Below are positions 50,401 to 59,990 of a stretch of 64,000 nt of DNA, one piece after another. The position numbers and the translations under genes were made by a program. The notes under the pieces are model-generated. The model saw only the letters and a program-made list of their open reading frames with translations. It did no database searches and was not told the origin of the DNA. Every line of letters begins with the position of its first letter. Position 1 is the first letter of the stretch. The stretch is from Cristatella mucedo (lineage: Eukaryota > Bryozoa > Phylactolaemata > Cristatellidae), in contig WPIO01000008.1 of assembly GCA_009760855.2 (NCBI GenBank), forward strand, positions 6,494,501-6,558,500, in the 5' to 3' direction.

Positions 50401-53400
50401 GCTGACAAACCACCTACTCAGCTTTGCTTTCAGTGCACCACGTAAAACATTTCGCTGTTCCAGAATGCCTTCTGTGTTTAACTGTTCAATAGTCAGTGCA
50501 TGTTTCTAATAATTTTTTCTTTTCTAACTACTCTTTCTTCACTTTACATTATTGTCTAAGCTTCCAAGCTTTCTTTGTAATAAATCATTATTATATCTTT
50601 TTTGCTAGCAAGACATCTGTAAAGCGTTTTCAGAAAAATTTGGATATCGTAGGTTGCTTTAAAAATGCTTATGATCATAATGATGATAAGAAATTGTTTG
50701 AATAGCTTACATTTTACAAGAATTTACTGTGGTACTACATCTGCAAAAATATATCAAGATTATTGCAAAGCTTAATGCTAAAATTTTGAATTCTTCAGTA
50801 GGCTATCTACAACGCATTATGTGCAAAACGAGATTTTCACAGAAAATGTGTAATGGACAGGGTAATCCACGAAAAATGTGGACTTACTTTTGGTACTGCA
50901 GTATAGCCTCTACCAGCATCCAGGCAAAAGACGTCAAGAGGAAGTAATGAAGCAGTGCAGCTATGGCAAAACAGCCATCTGTTTCCTTTGACACATTGCT
51001 GCCAGCAACAAATACGACGTCAAGCGATATGAGGGAAACCGACAAATTAAAGAGAACTTTCTGGGAAACTGTCTTCCTCATGGCTCTAAAAAATCAAGCG
51101 AGGAATAGTATAGACATGAAACTGCAGTGAGCTTCAATCCTTCAGCTGCTGCACAGTTATTTATAGGGCGCTGGGGCAGTAGCTTTGATCATTTATTCCA
51201 TTCAAAAATTATGCAACTCTAACTAATTTGACATTTTTTATCTAAAAGCAATCGCGGTTACCATAATTACAAAGTTTGCATCGTGAATTCAATAAAAGTA
51301 GGCATCCTTATCTAAAGAAGCCATAACATCAGGCAATTCATACCGAAGAAAGGCTTTGTAGGGATCAGGTTGCTTAGTGATCACCATCACGAGAAGTACC
51401 TTGGGTGAGACTCTTGAGGCCGTCATTATTGTCAAATTTTGGGCATTTATTCTATTTAGATTTAATAAATAGAGAAATAATTAATTATTAGATAATTTAG
51501 AAGCCTGCGAAGATAGTGGGCGAAGAGCCTTCAAGGCTACCACGGCTGCTTGCAGTTGTCAATAAAGGATAGCCCTCTGCAAACCTTAAACCCGCAACCC
51601 GGTCATTACGAGAGGGAACCAAATCCTTGGGAGGAGACATAGAAGCTCTATTAGTATCGCCAATGTCACTTATGACCTCAACTCTTTCATGTCAACTCCT
51701 AAATTCTCTTTTATTCCCAGTCATTTTCCGTAGGCAGAAGAGACCATATTTCTCAAATCCCGTGCTCGGCCCACCATTCCGTTTAACCCAGTAACCTGCT
51801 CTTTTTCTGCATGTTTGCTCTGCTTAACAGAGCATGATTTGATGCATGCTAAAAATCAGTTGTTCTAGTAACTCATAACCCATAATGTTTGTATTTGATT
51901 TGGCATGCTAGCCTAAATATAAAAACGGTTTCTCTTGTATGCTAGTCTAAACACGAGATGTTGCATATCAATAAAATTTAGTTGTTGACACTCTTGAATC
52001 TAGCTGGAATCTTCCTGGGTTTAAACATACCATTTTAAGCCATTTGAAACCAAAATAATATCGCTACTACTATTTTTCTAGGGATTCGACATAAGCGGAA
52101 TACTGCATTTCTTATCATCGAAGTAACGAAAGTTGCCTAACCGTGACTGCTAATCCTGGTAGTGAAACGGCAGTGAAACACGACTGATGTTTCTCTCCGA
52201 TGAGATGGATATTAACTTTGTCGAACCTGTCAATTAAGGTCTAGTAAAAAAATGCCTGTTTTTCTTCTTGGAAGGAACAAGTCTGGCCTTACCAAGAGGC
52301 TAATCCTTGAGGTCAAGTGAAAAATTCTCGATTTTTCAGTATAATTTGTATGGTCGGGGCTTTACATCAGCAGCCAAACCCGAAAAAGGAAAAATTCCAA
52401 ACCATTCACTGACAAGGTGTGGATCTTGTCTTAGACCAAGTTACCGACTGTCTTAGACCAAGTTGCCAACTTGCCGATACAAACGGAAACTCTATAGGCA
52501 CTGTGAGAATGTATGGGTGGCCTGCATACTTTATTGATAAGTTTTTTCAAAGTGGGAATGCCATAAAACATCTCCATTTGATAATCTTCAATATCTGCTT
52601 AATTATAACGGCGTTTGGAGAAAAAACAAGTTGAGCTTAGCGTGACAGTGTCTGACTATGCAGCTTAAACTAAAACTCTTTTTGAAAGCTGTTAGTATTA
52701 GCACTGGCAGCAAATGGAGGTTTAGTTTGCCTGCTTTTAAAAATCAAACTAGTGCAGCTGCTCATTTTTCTAGTGCAGCCGGAGATTTCAGGGAACCTAA
52801 GAACAGACAGCCATTTTCCGTAATAAAATGGGCCATTTCAAGTACTGCAACCGAAACAAGATCCTAGCCCCGCATATATTAAAGCTCGCCCAATGCACTA
52901 ATTATGGGAAGAGAGGAAGCTACATAACATTGATCATCGGAAGGTCTTAAAATGCAGCTAATGAGTTTATGATAAATGCCAAAAGATTCATTATCGCGTA
53001 AATTGTTTAAGTCGAACAGCAATAATTCCCATGAGATTGATCGTGAAAGATGCTTGATCAATCTTTACAGATCAAACTTTTCGTCTGACTAAAGTTGTTT
53101 CGTATGACTCACGTAAGAAACCACGTCTTAGCTACTTCTTAAGTGCCAAACTATTCCTTTTATAAATTTTCAGGTGACACAAATCGACTCTAATATTGCA
53201 TACATACCTGCTAATAGGGCGCATGAAGTTAAGTAAGTGTCTGCCTGTGCCTTAGTACTATATCGAAAATCAGTGTATAAGCTAAACTATCGGAATAACA
53301 GCAAAGTCAGTCGCTGTGGGCATAGGAGAAACTCTGCATGTTCTCAAAGCGTCTACCACCTTTGAAGCATTTGGAAAGCAAAGGCAAAGAAAGCCTTGAT

Positions 53401-56400
53401 CATCGCACAATTTTCAATTCCAGCAATTAAAACTAGTGGAGATACTATTATATGTACAGCTCTTCTATTTTATTCAACTACTTCGTATGATTGTAGTGAT
53501 CCTATGTGTGGATCTAATTCAGGTAGTCTACCTGCATAATATATTTTCTTTGACTTAAAAAAACCCGTAATTAGTTTATTAGTATTAATTTTGATACAAA
53601 ATGACAGATAGAACTCGTAAATTAGAAAAATTAAATTATTACCGACGGTAGCATAATAAATCAAAGGCGACGGATATTCAGTCCTCTAAAAATTAAAGCC
53701 GCAAAAAAAACCTTTTCTTTGAAGCCACTAAGCCCCTATGACTCGATACTATACTAGACTCATTGGAACTGGAATTATCGGATCAATAGTTGCTATATTG
53801 AAGGGTAGCCCAGAGGGCAAAAGTAAATTTTCTTGTTTTAAATATGAGCTCGGTTTCAAGTTCCATACCTTTCTAGGGATGAACAAAGTCTATTGTGTCC
53901 TGAAAGTTGACATCGTGCCGTTTAAAGCTGCAAAATGACCACTGCAAGTAATTCCTATTATAGAAAAGCTCATCCGTGCAACCAGCATTTTTTAGATGGA
54001 TTCACTGTCAGCCAAAAGAAATTTTGCCAATCAGCCATTAATTTAGAAGAAAATAGTGTCTTCTGATTACTAATAATGTGAATAATATTATAAAATAAAG
54101 CAAGTCCTAATCTAGATCGCGGTAAATGTGTTTTTAATAGTATAATGTGATACAGAAATTTTGAAGTCGCAGCTACTTTCTTAATTATGCAATTTCGGGC
54201 TGCTAGAACTGAACTCACCTGAACACCAAGAACGAAATGATTACAGCTGCCAAGGCTATGATTGATATACCAAGGCCAACGTATGATATTACATTTAGGG
54301 CCAGATCATGTTTTTGTTGGTTTTTTGGGGTCGACACCGCCTGCAGTGACAGAAAATGTTTGTCACAGTCTTGCAATAAACGAAATTCAGAAGAACAATT
54401 GTTGCCAACACGGCATACTTACCAACAATGCTGCAAAGTTTGTAAGGTGGTTACACTGGCACGAGATACTGTAGTTGTCCTGTGAGATGACGCTACAACC
54501 TTCGACCGACCAATCAGAAGTTGAGTAATTCCAAAATCCACATGCAAAGGTTTGATTTTCCTGCAAATGTTAGCACTATCAAATTATTCAGCTAATAATT
54601 TTTATATAAGAATTCAATAAGTCTGTTAACATGCTAAACGAACTTCGGTAGTGACCGTGAAAGATGTCATTAAAATAAGAGAAAAAATGCAGGTATCTGA
54701 ATGAATTATATGCAGCAACTTAAAAGTATTCCTGTACAAGACAAAATAGAATAGCTTGCAATTCCGCTTTACATGGACTGCAGATTTAGCTTCTATAGCG
54801 ACACCCTACAAGGCCTCAGATAAATTATCACTCACCACACTTCCTTGATATTGCAGTGCTAGGTCTCTAAACGTCATATTCACTACAATGCCATGACGAT
54901 ACGGATGTTCAGAAGACTCCACCAGCTGTGCAGAGAGAATTCGTGATGACGCTTTCCTCTCGCCAGCTTTCCCTTTGAAGAGCTTTGCGGAGTCATAGGT
55001 TATGAAAACTTTGGGTAGTTCTAAAGCTATAGGCAAAAGGGTTCACTCCAGCTAGTCACAGAAGGCTGATATTCACATTGGCACAGCATTTTCGAAACAC
55101 ATCACTAAGAGATAAATCTTCACGTGTATCCAAATAAACAATGCAGAAATATTCAAAGCTCACTTTCTAATGTCAGAATTCAAATTATATTTTAACTCAC
55201 TTGCAATGGCTGCCGAGAGGCAACCAGCCTGCATCAGGATTTTTTTCTCTTTAATGTAAGTTGAGGAAAATATAAAAGCTTATAAAAGCTCATAACAATA
55301 TTTTTTTAACCAGCGGCTTACGAAGACATTGCTGTGAATTTCAGTCCCCGACTTATTTAGTTGGGCTTTGCCAAGTCAACTTAGTAATTGCATAGATATT
55401 TTACTAAATTTGTGTTAGCTAAATGCACCAGCTTGTGAAATTCAGCTTATGTGTCAGCGACATCTCCTCGTTAATTTCACCGATGCGAGTGTATTAATAA
55501 TGAGTATTGGCTCCATCACAGTGCTTAATAAAATATAAACCTATAAGCGTGCAAATTACTAATGTTGAATGCTGTTTACTAACGATACATTCGGTATATT
55601 TTTACCCTACTGTAGAATACATAAAATTTAAATAAAGTAAAATATTTTTTGGCAGCACAAACAACTTAAATTAATTATGTTCACCAAATAAAATATTTCG
55701 AAACGCTGAATCCTTGTTGCAAACAATTGATATATTACCTCAACGAGCTCTTTAATGGGATAACATTTAGAAGAGAATAAATAATACCACTCGAGAAAAA
55801 ATTCAAAAATACAATCGTAACTGAAACTTATACCTCTTTCCAATAACCTATGACAAAATGGGTAAGTATACATAATGACACCGTGCGTTCATAACATACT
55901 TGCATTGTTGGTATCCAGCGTCAACATACTGCTTCTTTGATTGAGCATGGCAGTTCCTCTTTCCAGAAGATTCAAGAAATATTTCGCATCAGATTTGGTA
56001 TTTACTCCAACCTCGAATCCAACGGTAGTACTATGGAGATCCACCTATGCATTGTGTATAAAACAACAGGGTAGCCCGTAAATTTTACTCCTGGACCAGA
56101 AGTACTGTGCTTTTCAATAGCAAAGCCTTAATCTATTAGCCAATTATCCACTCTAAGAAACAGAAGGACGTTCATTAGCAAAACCTGTAGATGCAATAAC
56201 GCGGAGATAATGGCTTGTCTTGATATACCAGTGCCTATTTAATAACAGGCAGTGTGGCAACGGAAGCACACATGACATAATCTAAAATGAACATTACCAA
56301 GAATGACAAATTATCCGAGTTGAAAGTCAAAATACTTTTGTTGACTTTATTGGCTGTACTTTCATCGGCTGATAAGCCCTGAGCAAGCCAAAGAAGAGAT

Positions 56401-59400
56401 TTCTCAAGACTGGCTGTTATTCTGCAAATAATAATTGTGCATCTTACGCTTGACAAATCATTTGACCAATCTGCGTTTTCGCACAATTGCAAAGTTTCAG
56501 TGAAAGAGATTTGGTACTAAATAATGCAACACTATTTGCAGAAGAGGTGTACATAATTGTCCGTGCGTCCTGAAAAATTAGGTAGGTTCTGAGTCAGATA
56601 AATAAGCAATACAGGATTGTAAGAAGACTACCGCCGACATTGACTTGCAAGCAACAATGTGGTTGGTCAATTATTCTCACAGAATTAGAAGTATAATTAT
56701 CTTATAGCTTGTGTAAAGAGTAAATTTGATATATCTGTCAACGCAATTTACCTACACTCTTCATATTTTGATCGAGGAATTGTCTGGGCATTTTCAAGGC
56801 CTGACGTCTCTAGAACCTCCTTCGTAAGAATTGGCTTGCAATTGTAGTAGAAGTGCTTTGCAAGCCTCGTGAGCCCTATCTAAAGGTTTTCAACTCTACC
56901 CTGAGATACTCGTAAACCATTTCCTGCTCCCAGCGGACTGAGGCACTTGAAGCTCGCGTGGCTACGAAATACGGGGCTAGCGACCAAAGCCCCTCTGTCA
57001 TCGCATAAAAAATAAACATTTCACCCAAAGCGGATGCAGCCGCCACTAGCTTATCGGTCTCAGGATGCTAGCGATTGAGCTATGCGTGCAACCGTTATTT
57101 TGAATATAAACGCAGGGCTGTAAGCCTCGGCTTTAAAGAGCTATTTACTAATTACTATTGCAATTTACAATTTCTAATTTGCTAGTCACTATTTACACAC
57201 TCGAGCCTAAACTATGTTTGCTGTGTGCTTGAAAGCTTATATTTATAAATGCAACTTGTAACGGAAAGTGCAAACATTACGCCTGCCTCTATCGATGACC
57301 AGACGGAGCGTACATTACACTACCTACGTCATTTTTAGGCAAGTTGGTATATATATCCATACATATATATCTATATATATATAATTCTTTTTAATAGCAC
57401 CTTAAGGTAGCTTAGTCTCTATTCAGGATTTACATATGAATCGGGGCTAGAGCCCACGACCTCAGCCAGACTTTGGTCGGGCCGAGCACCTAAACCGCTC
57501 GACCAAGCCAGCTCGGCAATCCTCGGGTATCCTTCACGAGCAGTCTGCCACTGCATTCTCGGCAACCTGTGAATTTCTGTAAATGCAGTTTCGGGTAAGT
57601 GCAACCCTCGGCGTGCAATGTGAGTAAACTAGTAAGTTCAGAGCACAGATTTGTGTACAGAGTATATCAGCATGCCATTAAGAGCCACCAACGTCGTTCA
57701 ATATTTTTTCGACTACTTTGTGTTCTCATAGGCAGCTTAAGGAGTTCTTGGCACTGCTTCCATTTTTTTCAAAACTTTAATGCTACGGAAATTTTCATTA
57801 CTGGTGATTTTAATTATATCAGTGATACTCCCATTTACTTGACACATTTAATGTGAGGCCAAAAATTACTTTTTTGAGCAGAAGAACCCTCACTCGACGG
57901 CTGACTTACTTGGCGTTTTGTACTTAATACGTGCTGGAGACGGCCGTGCTTTTGCTGGTAGGAAAGGAAGCATTTTAGCATGCCAATAGCTATTGTGCAC
58001 ACTTTAGAGTGCTATCATGGAGTCAACAACGAAAAAACGGATTCAAAAGGCTGCAGCTAAGTCAGTAAATCGTGAAAGCAAACAGAGGACATTGATTTTT
58101 TTAGGCAATGATGTTGTCCCTAATAAAAATGAACTATTTCAGACCTCTATACAATAAATTTTTCTTGCAGCTCTGCTTAAAAGTTAGTCTGGCTTCCTCA
58201 GTTCTCCCTCCACCCCTTGACATAGAAGATATAATCAGGGAACTGCTTCCGCAGCCATGCACCGCGGCTTTACATCCACAGCTTGCTTTTAGAATGGAAT
58301 ATTCGGGGGGGACCGACTGTAATATTAGTATTCTTCTTCGTGAAACTGCATAACATGTTATCTGATTTGTCGTCCTTGTGATTACCGGGTACTTGAGAGG
58401 CACGATAAAACTGTCGGCCTAAGCTAAGCGCACAAATACTTCAGCTTTTGAGCTTCCGCAATTAAGTAATACTCGGCGTTCAGAAAACTTCATTCAGCTG
58501 AACTGTTTCAATCGAACTCAGCCAATCTCAGTACTTACTCTTGTAGTTATTGTTTATTTTGCTGCAGATTGAACCCTCAAAGAATCAGCGAGACTGCTTG
58601 AAGTCGCATTCAAACACAATCCAATAAATATGAAAGGTATACTTTCTCATTGCTCTTAATGATACAATTTTGTAAAAATAAGTGTAGTGACATTTCATCT
58701 GGCACTTCTTCCTCTGAAGAAGCCATATCTAGTGATTGCATGTTACTATCTGTACATACAAACCTAAGCCCATGCACTGGAAACGTGTCAAGCTCTGAGA
58801 CCATTGGTTTTGCAATCGCCGATGCTAGGAAGGACGCTGCCTGCTTCAACGAATGCACGAGCAAATCAGAAGGTACTGGCATTAACAATGAAAGTTGAAT
58901 GAGTTTACATGGCCCAGGGATCTTCCTTCGCAAGCCTACATGCCTCTTACAATTCTCTAACCTATTCAGGAATCACAATGTCTCTTCGTGAAGGTTGTAA
59001 GCAGACTCTAAACTAGATCAAAGAGATCCTCATGATATGGGCTCGCAGGTTTAGAATTTTTTCCTTGCTAATAATGCAATTTTAGTTAAATCCATCTCCT
59101 CCACCTCTGTTAGGATAAAGCGGGATCAGCGGTACACGCTAGATAACCAGTGAGATTGCATGGTGACTTACTTCTATTCCTAGAGGGTATCTTGGGATAT
59201 ATTAACATTCTTTTGTCTTACCGGTGTTCTCCTGAAGAGGCTGGTTCATATATATACGAAGTGAACTAGGGGCATCTCCCTAATAAAGATAGGTTGACCG
59301 AAAAAACCTCTCTACAGACTTTCATACAGAGATTGATAAATAAAAAATATATTTTATCGTCCTGAGAGAACTTACTCTCTATTCAGGAGCATCACAAATG

Positions 59401-59836
59401 CCAGGTGGCTCGAAACCACGACTTCGGTCATCAAAGACATTCACCTTGACCTTGGTCAGAGTAAGCTCCTTTAACACTGCATTAAACAAGAGATAAGTTG
59501 GTAGGAAGAACCGCTTCACGCCATCTTGCTTAGGCACTCATATAAACTTTACTTTCTCTTTACGAGCAAGTACTCCACTTTATAGTCAAGACGAGTTTGG
59601 TTGACCCACCATCTGGTGCTGACCTCCAAACGTCTGCAGAGAGCGATCTAGGGTTCCAATTACGTTGATAAGGAAAATGGTAAGATAAATAGTTTTTGGA
59701 GTTATCTCCAATAAATTTGAAAAGGATGCTGTGATCCGAGTGCAAAGGTCAGCAATGCATACGATAGGAAAGTTGAGATTGTGTGAAGGACCAGAAGGCA
59801 TGAAGTCATCAAAAGACAAGTACATCTGATGGAAAT
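38429..59836 (-). CDS. Adhesion G-protein-coupled receptor (GAIN-GPS-7TM), partial, twelve exons
   Basis: Twelve minus-strand exons (59624-59836, 58764-58875, 56298-56421, 55900-56044, 54836-55026, 54423-54560, 54219-54340, 50888-51085, 48920-48984, 39555-39627, 39093-39289, 38429-38745) join with matching phases to give about 630 residues ending at a TAA. Domain order: GAIN helical part, GAIN beta part with GPS, seven membrane segments, about 50-residue tail. Family members are cell-surface receptors cut by themselves at GPS; the residues after the cut (TNFAALLAV) act as tethered agonist. Membrane-core motifs match latrophilin-type receptors: YIPKFMLKSSIPAWG, GLTWIFGFF, YIFCLLNSTQGLLIFIFHC. 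The 5' end (signal peptide and ectodomain) is not visible. The largest intron (9.3 kb) carries two LINE A copies. Confidence 0.92.
39093..39289 (-). CDS. Exon: transmembrane segment 5, loop 3 and start of 6
   Basis: Acceptor CACAATATAG, donor GTAAGT. Reads CFVETLLLYYGIILPIAAII, then AVNTVIFVMVFKKVCC, a polar loop and LLYAQAGVAICALL. The conserved loop-2 cysteine is present, but the usual C-W of C-W-L is C-F here. Ends in phase 1. Confidence 0.96.
39555..39627 (-). CDS. Exon: transmembrane segment 4
   Basis: Acceptor CGTTTTTAG, donor GTAAGT. After the junction glycine it reads IPALIVAIISSSKLDLYRNK, then NNQ. G-I-P-A-L-I-V is the TM4 core. Separated from the previous exon by about 9.3 kb. Phase 1 in, phase 2 out. 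Confidence 0.95.
41515..42725 (+). mobile_element. LINE A copy in receptor intron
   Basis: Plus-strand LINE A from within the VPQGSVLGP region through a decayed YADD (FYADKNQLYLSFAPY), the 3' domain (FSGILLAGLPACAIRHLQLV, SAYLPDLLPHQAKCRITNFT) to the tail ATGTGCCTAAAATATACTGG and TTATTAGTACTATTATTAG. Antisense to the receptor gene. Confidence 0.85.
44430..44780. other. GC-rich block with palindrome and direct repeat
   Basis: Contains GCCCGGCCGGGC (44591-44602), a perfect 12-base palindrome, between two direct copies of GCGAGCCTGCC (44567-44577 and 44601-44611). GC content stands out from the AT-rich intron. I do not recognise an RNA gene or transposon here. Confidence 0.5.
45330..46880 (+). 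mobile_element. LINE A, best-preserved copy (RT domain to 3' end)
   Basis: The plus-strand frame opens with TLERIVADQMNSYIETSHLA then FQSGFRSNHSTDSALLREY. It continues LSAAFDTIDHKVLLERLSSR, YGVPQGSVLGPALFTIYTLP and FHFHADDNQLYLCFDPS (HADD where YADD is usual), stop at 45831. A second frame (45887-46327) holds FLKLNDDKTYLLVMGKP and LLDFGNSLLGGLPACAIRRL, QLVQNSAARLVGRELCSCHI. A third (46391-46642) holds the 3' end APKAWNSLPTCVRTSPDLTT. The tail is AGATTAAGTTCTCTGGGGGC plus a TTA repeat. CR1/L2 clade by motif. 5' truncated, few disablements, antisense to the receptor gene. Confidence 0.92.
47005..47130 (+). repeat. S2 SINE-like element, copy e (degenerate)
   Basis: Contains CCAGTGGTTAAGGTGCTCAC followed by ACTGAGGTCAAGATCCTTG, matching the S2 head. 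The rest is diverged. It lies between LINE A (45.3 kb) and the GT microsatellite. Confidence 0.5.
47195..47488. repeat. (GT)n microsatellite, imperfect
   Basis: About 290 bases of GT repeats with GGGT, GCGT, TACGT and TTTGT interruptions. The cysteine/valine frame here is an artefact. Confidence 0.95.
48500..48592 (+). mobile_element. LINE A 3' tail fragment
   Basis: GTAAATTGCCTACAAAGAGA, TTCAGTTCTCTGAGGGCCCA and TATTAATATTGTTATAA match the family A 3' end. About 420 bases downstream of the start of the 9.3 kb intron. Confidence 0.65.
48920..48984 (-). CDS. Exon: intracellular loop 2 and start of transmembrane segment 4
   Basis: Acceptor AATCTGATAG, donor GTAAGT. Only 65 bases; reads FVKVIGTYIPKFMLKSSIPA W. 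This matches the loop-2/TM4 signature of latrophilin-like receptors. Phase 2 in, phase 1 out. Confidence 0.95.
48985..50887. other. Receptor intron, no feature seen
   Basis: Intron between the TM2-3 exon and the loop-2 exon; AT-rich, no recognisable repeat or exon. Confidence 0.5.
50888..51085 (-). CDS. Exon: transmembrane segments 2 and 3
   Basis: Acceptor GATTTTTTAG, donor GTAAGT. Reads RAMRKTVSQKVLFNLSVSLI, SLDVVFVAGSN, then CFAIAALLHYFLLTSFAWML and VEAILQYQ. The extracellular C before A-I-A-A-L-L-H-Y-F and the A-W-M-L-V-E-A motif are family hallmarks of TM3. Confidence 0.97.
51086..54218. other. Receptor intron (TM1 to TM2)
   Basis: Holds an S1 fragment (51520-51615). Plus-strand open frames at 52419-52634 and 52658-52867 have no recognisable domain. 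The rest shows no feature. Confidence 0.5.
51520..51615 (-). repeat. S1 SINE-like element, copy e (fragment)
   Basis: Plus-strand text GGCTACCACGGCTGCTTGCA, then CAATAAAGGATAGCCC and CTGCAAACCTTAAACCCGCA, corresponds to the reverse of the S1 head. It lies in the intron of the adhesion receptor between the TM1 and TM2-3 exons. Confidence 0.65.
54219..54340 (-). CDS. Exon: transmembrane segment 1
   Basis: Acceptor CACTGCAG, donor GTGAGT. Reads AVSTPKNQQKHDLALNVISY, then VGLGISIIALAAVIISFLVF. H-x-x-A-L-x-x-I-S-Y-V-G-x-G-I-S is the family's TM1 start. Ends in phase 2. Confidence 0.96.
54423..54560 (-). CDS. Exon: GPS autoproteolysis motif
   Basis: Acceptor CATTTGCAG, donor GTAAGT, phase 0 both ends. 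Reads ENQTFACGFWNYSTSDWSVE, then GCSVISQDNYSISCQC and NHLTNFAALL. All landmarks of an active GPS are present: four cysteines, two tryptophans and H-L-T, with cleavage expected between codons 54444-54446 (Leu) and 54441-54443 (Thr). Cleavage leaves TNFAALLAV as tethered agonist. Confidence 0.97.
54836..55026 (-). CDS. Exon: GAIN beta subdomain, part 2
   Basis: Acceptor TTTTGCCTATAG, donor GTGAGT. Reads LELPKVFITYDSAKLFKGKA, then SSRILSAQLVESSEHPYRHG and IVVNMTFRDLA. S-R-I-L-S-A-x-L-V followed by V-V-N-M-T-F is the pre-GPS strand pattern of adhesion receptors. Phase 1 in, phase 0 out. Confidence 0.92.
55900..56044 (-). CDS. Exon: GAIN beta subdomain, part 1
   Basis: Acceptor ATGCATAG at 56045 restores phase with the previous exon; an alternative AG 14 bases further in would break it. 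Donor GTATGT. Reads VDLHSTTVGFEVGVNTKSDA, then KYFLNLLERGTAMLNQRSSM and LTLDTNNA. Consistent with GAIN beta strands and a polar loop. Confidence 0.85.
56298..56421 (-). CDS. Exon: GAIN helix and start of beta subdomain
   Basis: Acceptor TTATTTGCAG, donor GTAATG. Reads ITASLEKSLLWLAQGLSADE, then STANKVNKSILTFNSDNLSF L. SLE-x-x-x-x-x-LA followed by an alternating stretch ending in D-N-L-S-F matches the helix-to-beta transition of GAIN domains. Phase 2 in, phase 0 out. Confidence 0.85.
57385..57525 (-). repeat. S2 SINE-like element, copy c
   Basis: The plus strand reads TAGTCTCTATTCAGGATTTA, GGGGCTAGAGCCCACGACCT, then ACTTTGGTCGGGCCGAGCAC and CGCTCGACCAAGCCAGCTC. The reverse complement has the head TGGCTTGGTCGAGCGGTTTA with GGTGCTCGG, the best-preserved A-box region of the family. 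Confidence 0.75.
57640..57860 (+). pseudogene. LINE endonuclease fragment
   Basis: The plus-strand frame contains NFNATEIFITGDFNYISDTP. I-x-I-x-G-D-F-N is the catalytic-core strand of the apurinic endonuclease of CR1/L2-type LINEs. It is not linked to an RT here. Confidence 0.65.
58643..58875 (-). CDS. Exon: GAIN helical segment, with alternative donors
   Basis: Acceptor TTAATGCCAG at 58876. Reads PSDLLVHSLKQAASFLASAI, then AKPMVSELDTFPVHGLR. A donor at 58763 (AG/GTTTGT) leaves phase 2 and joins exon 56298-56421 in frame. The frame stays open a further 40 codons (FVCTDSNMQSLDMASSEEE, then PDEMSLHLFLQN) to a weaker donor GTATAC at 58642, which does not fit that exon. The SL-x-Q-x-x-x-x-LA pattern is typical of the last GAIN helix. 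Confidence 0.65.
59345..59475 (-). repeat. S2 SINE-like element, copy d
   Basis: The plus strand reads GAACTTACTCTCTATTCAGG, then GGTGGCTCGAAACCACGACT and CCTTGACCTTGGTCAGAGTA, matching copies b and c. It lies between the GAIN exons 59624-59836 and 58643-58875. Confidence 0.7.
59624..59836 (-). CDS. Exon: GAIN domain, first helices (probable)
   Basis: Acceptor CATCTTTAGCAG, donor GGTCAGC, phase 1 in and out. Reads FHQMYLSFDDFMPSGPSHNL, then RITASFSNLLEITPKTIYLT and IFLINVIGTLDRSLQTFG. The hydrophobic helical pattern fits the start of the GAIN helical subdomain, and the phase matches the next exon. The family assignment rests on position and pattern. Confidence 0.65.
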
Positions 59837-59919
59837 CTGCTAAAGATGAAAGATTTTAATGTAATTGTTTTATTATGGTACTGCACCCGATATGTCAAAG
59901 CTAGATTCAAAACAAACAC

Positions 59920-59990
59920 TTGAGCCGACTTGGTGATCAATTGTATCAACAGCTGCCGTGACGAAAAGCTGAACTAGTAAAGGATAACTC
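59920..59990 (-). pseudogene. LINE A RT scrap
   Basis: Minus-strand text reads QLFVTAAVDTIDHQV, a decayed LSAAFDTIDHQV motif, just upstream of the GAIN exon 59624-59836. Confidence 0.5.

Larger units (their letters stand above)
56422..58642. other. Receptor intron between GAIN exons
   Basis: Holds an S2 copy (57385-57525) and a LINE endonuclease scrap (57640-57860). The plus-strand segment after TTTTTCTTGCAG at 58168 (LCLKVSLASSVLPPPLDIED, then IIRELLPQPCTAALHPQ) is open but unidentified. Confidence 0.5.

Noticed and set aside
56880-57090. Possible further tRNA-derived element (ACTAGCTTATCGGTCTCAGG region)
   Set aside because: I could not match it to S1 or S2 or find clear A and B boxes.
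57419-57604. 61-codon minus-strand frame
   Set aside because: Covered by the S2 SINE-like repeat, not a gene.
58108-58403. Overlapping open frames on both strands, one after a polypyrimidine-AG
   Set aside because: No recognisable domain on either strand and no partner exon; left as unassigned intron sequence.
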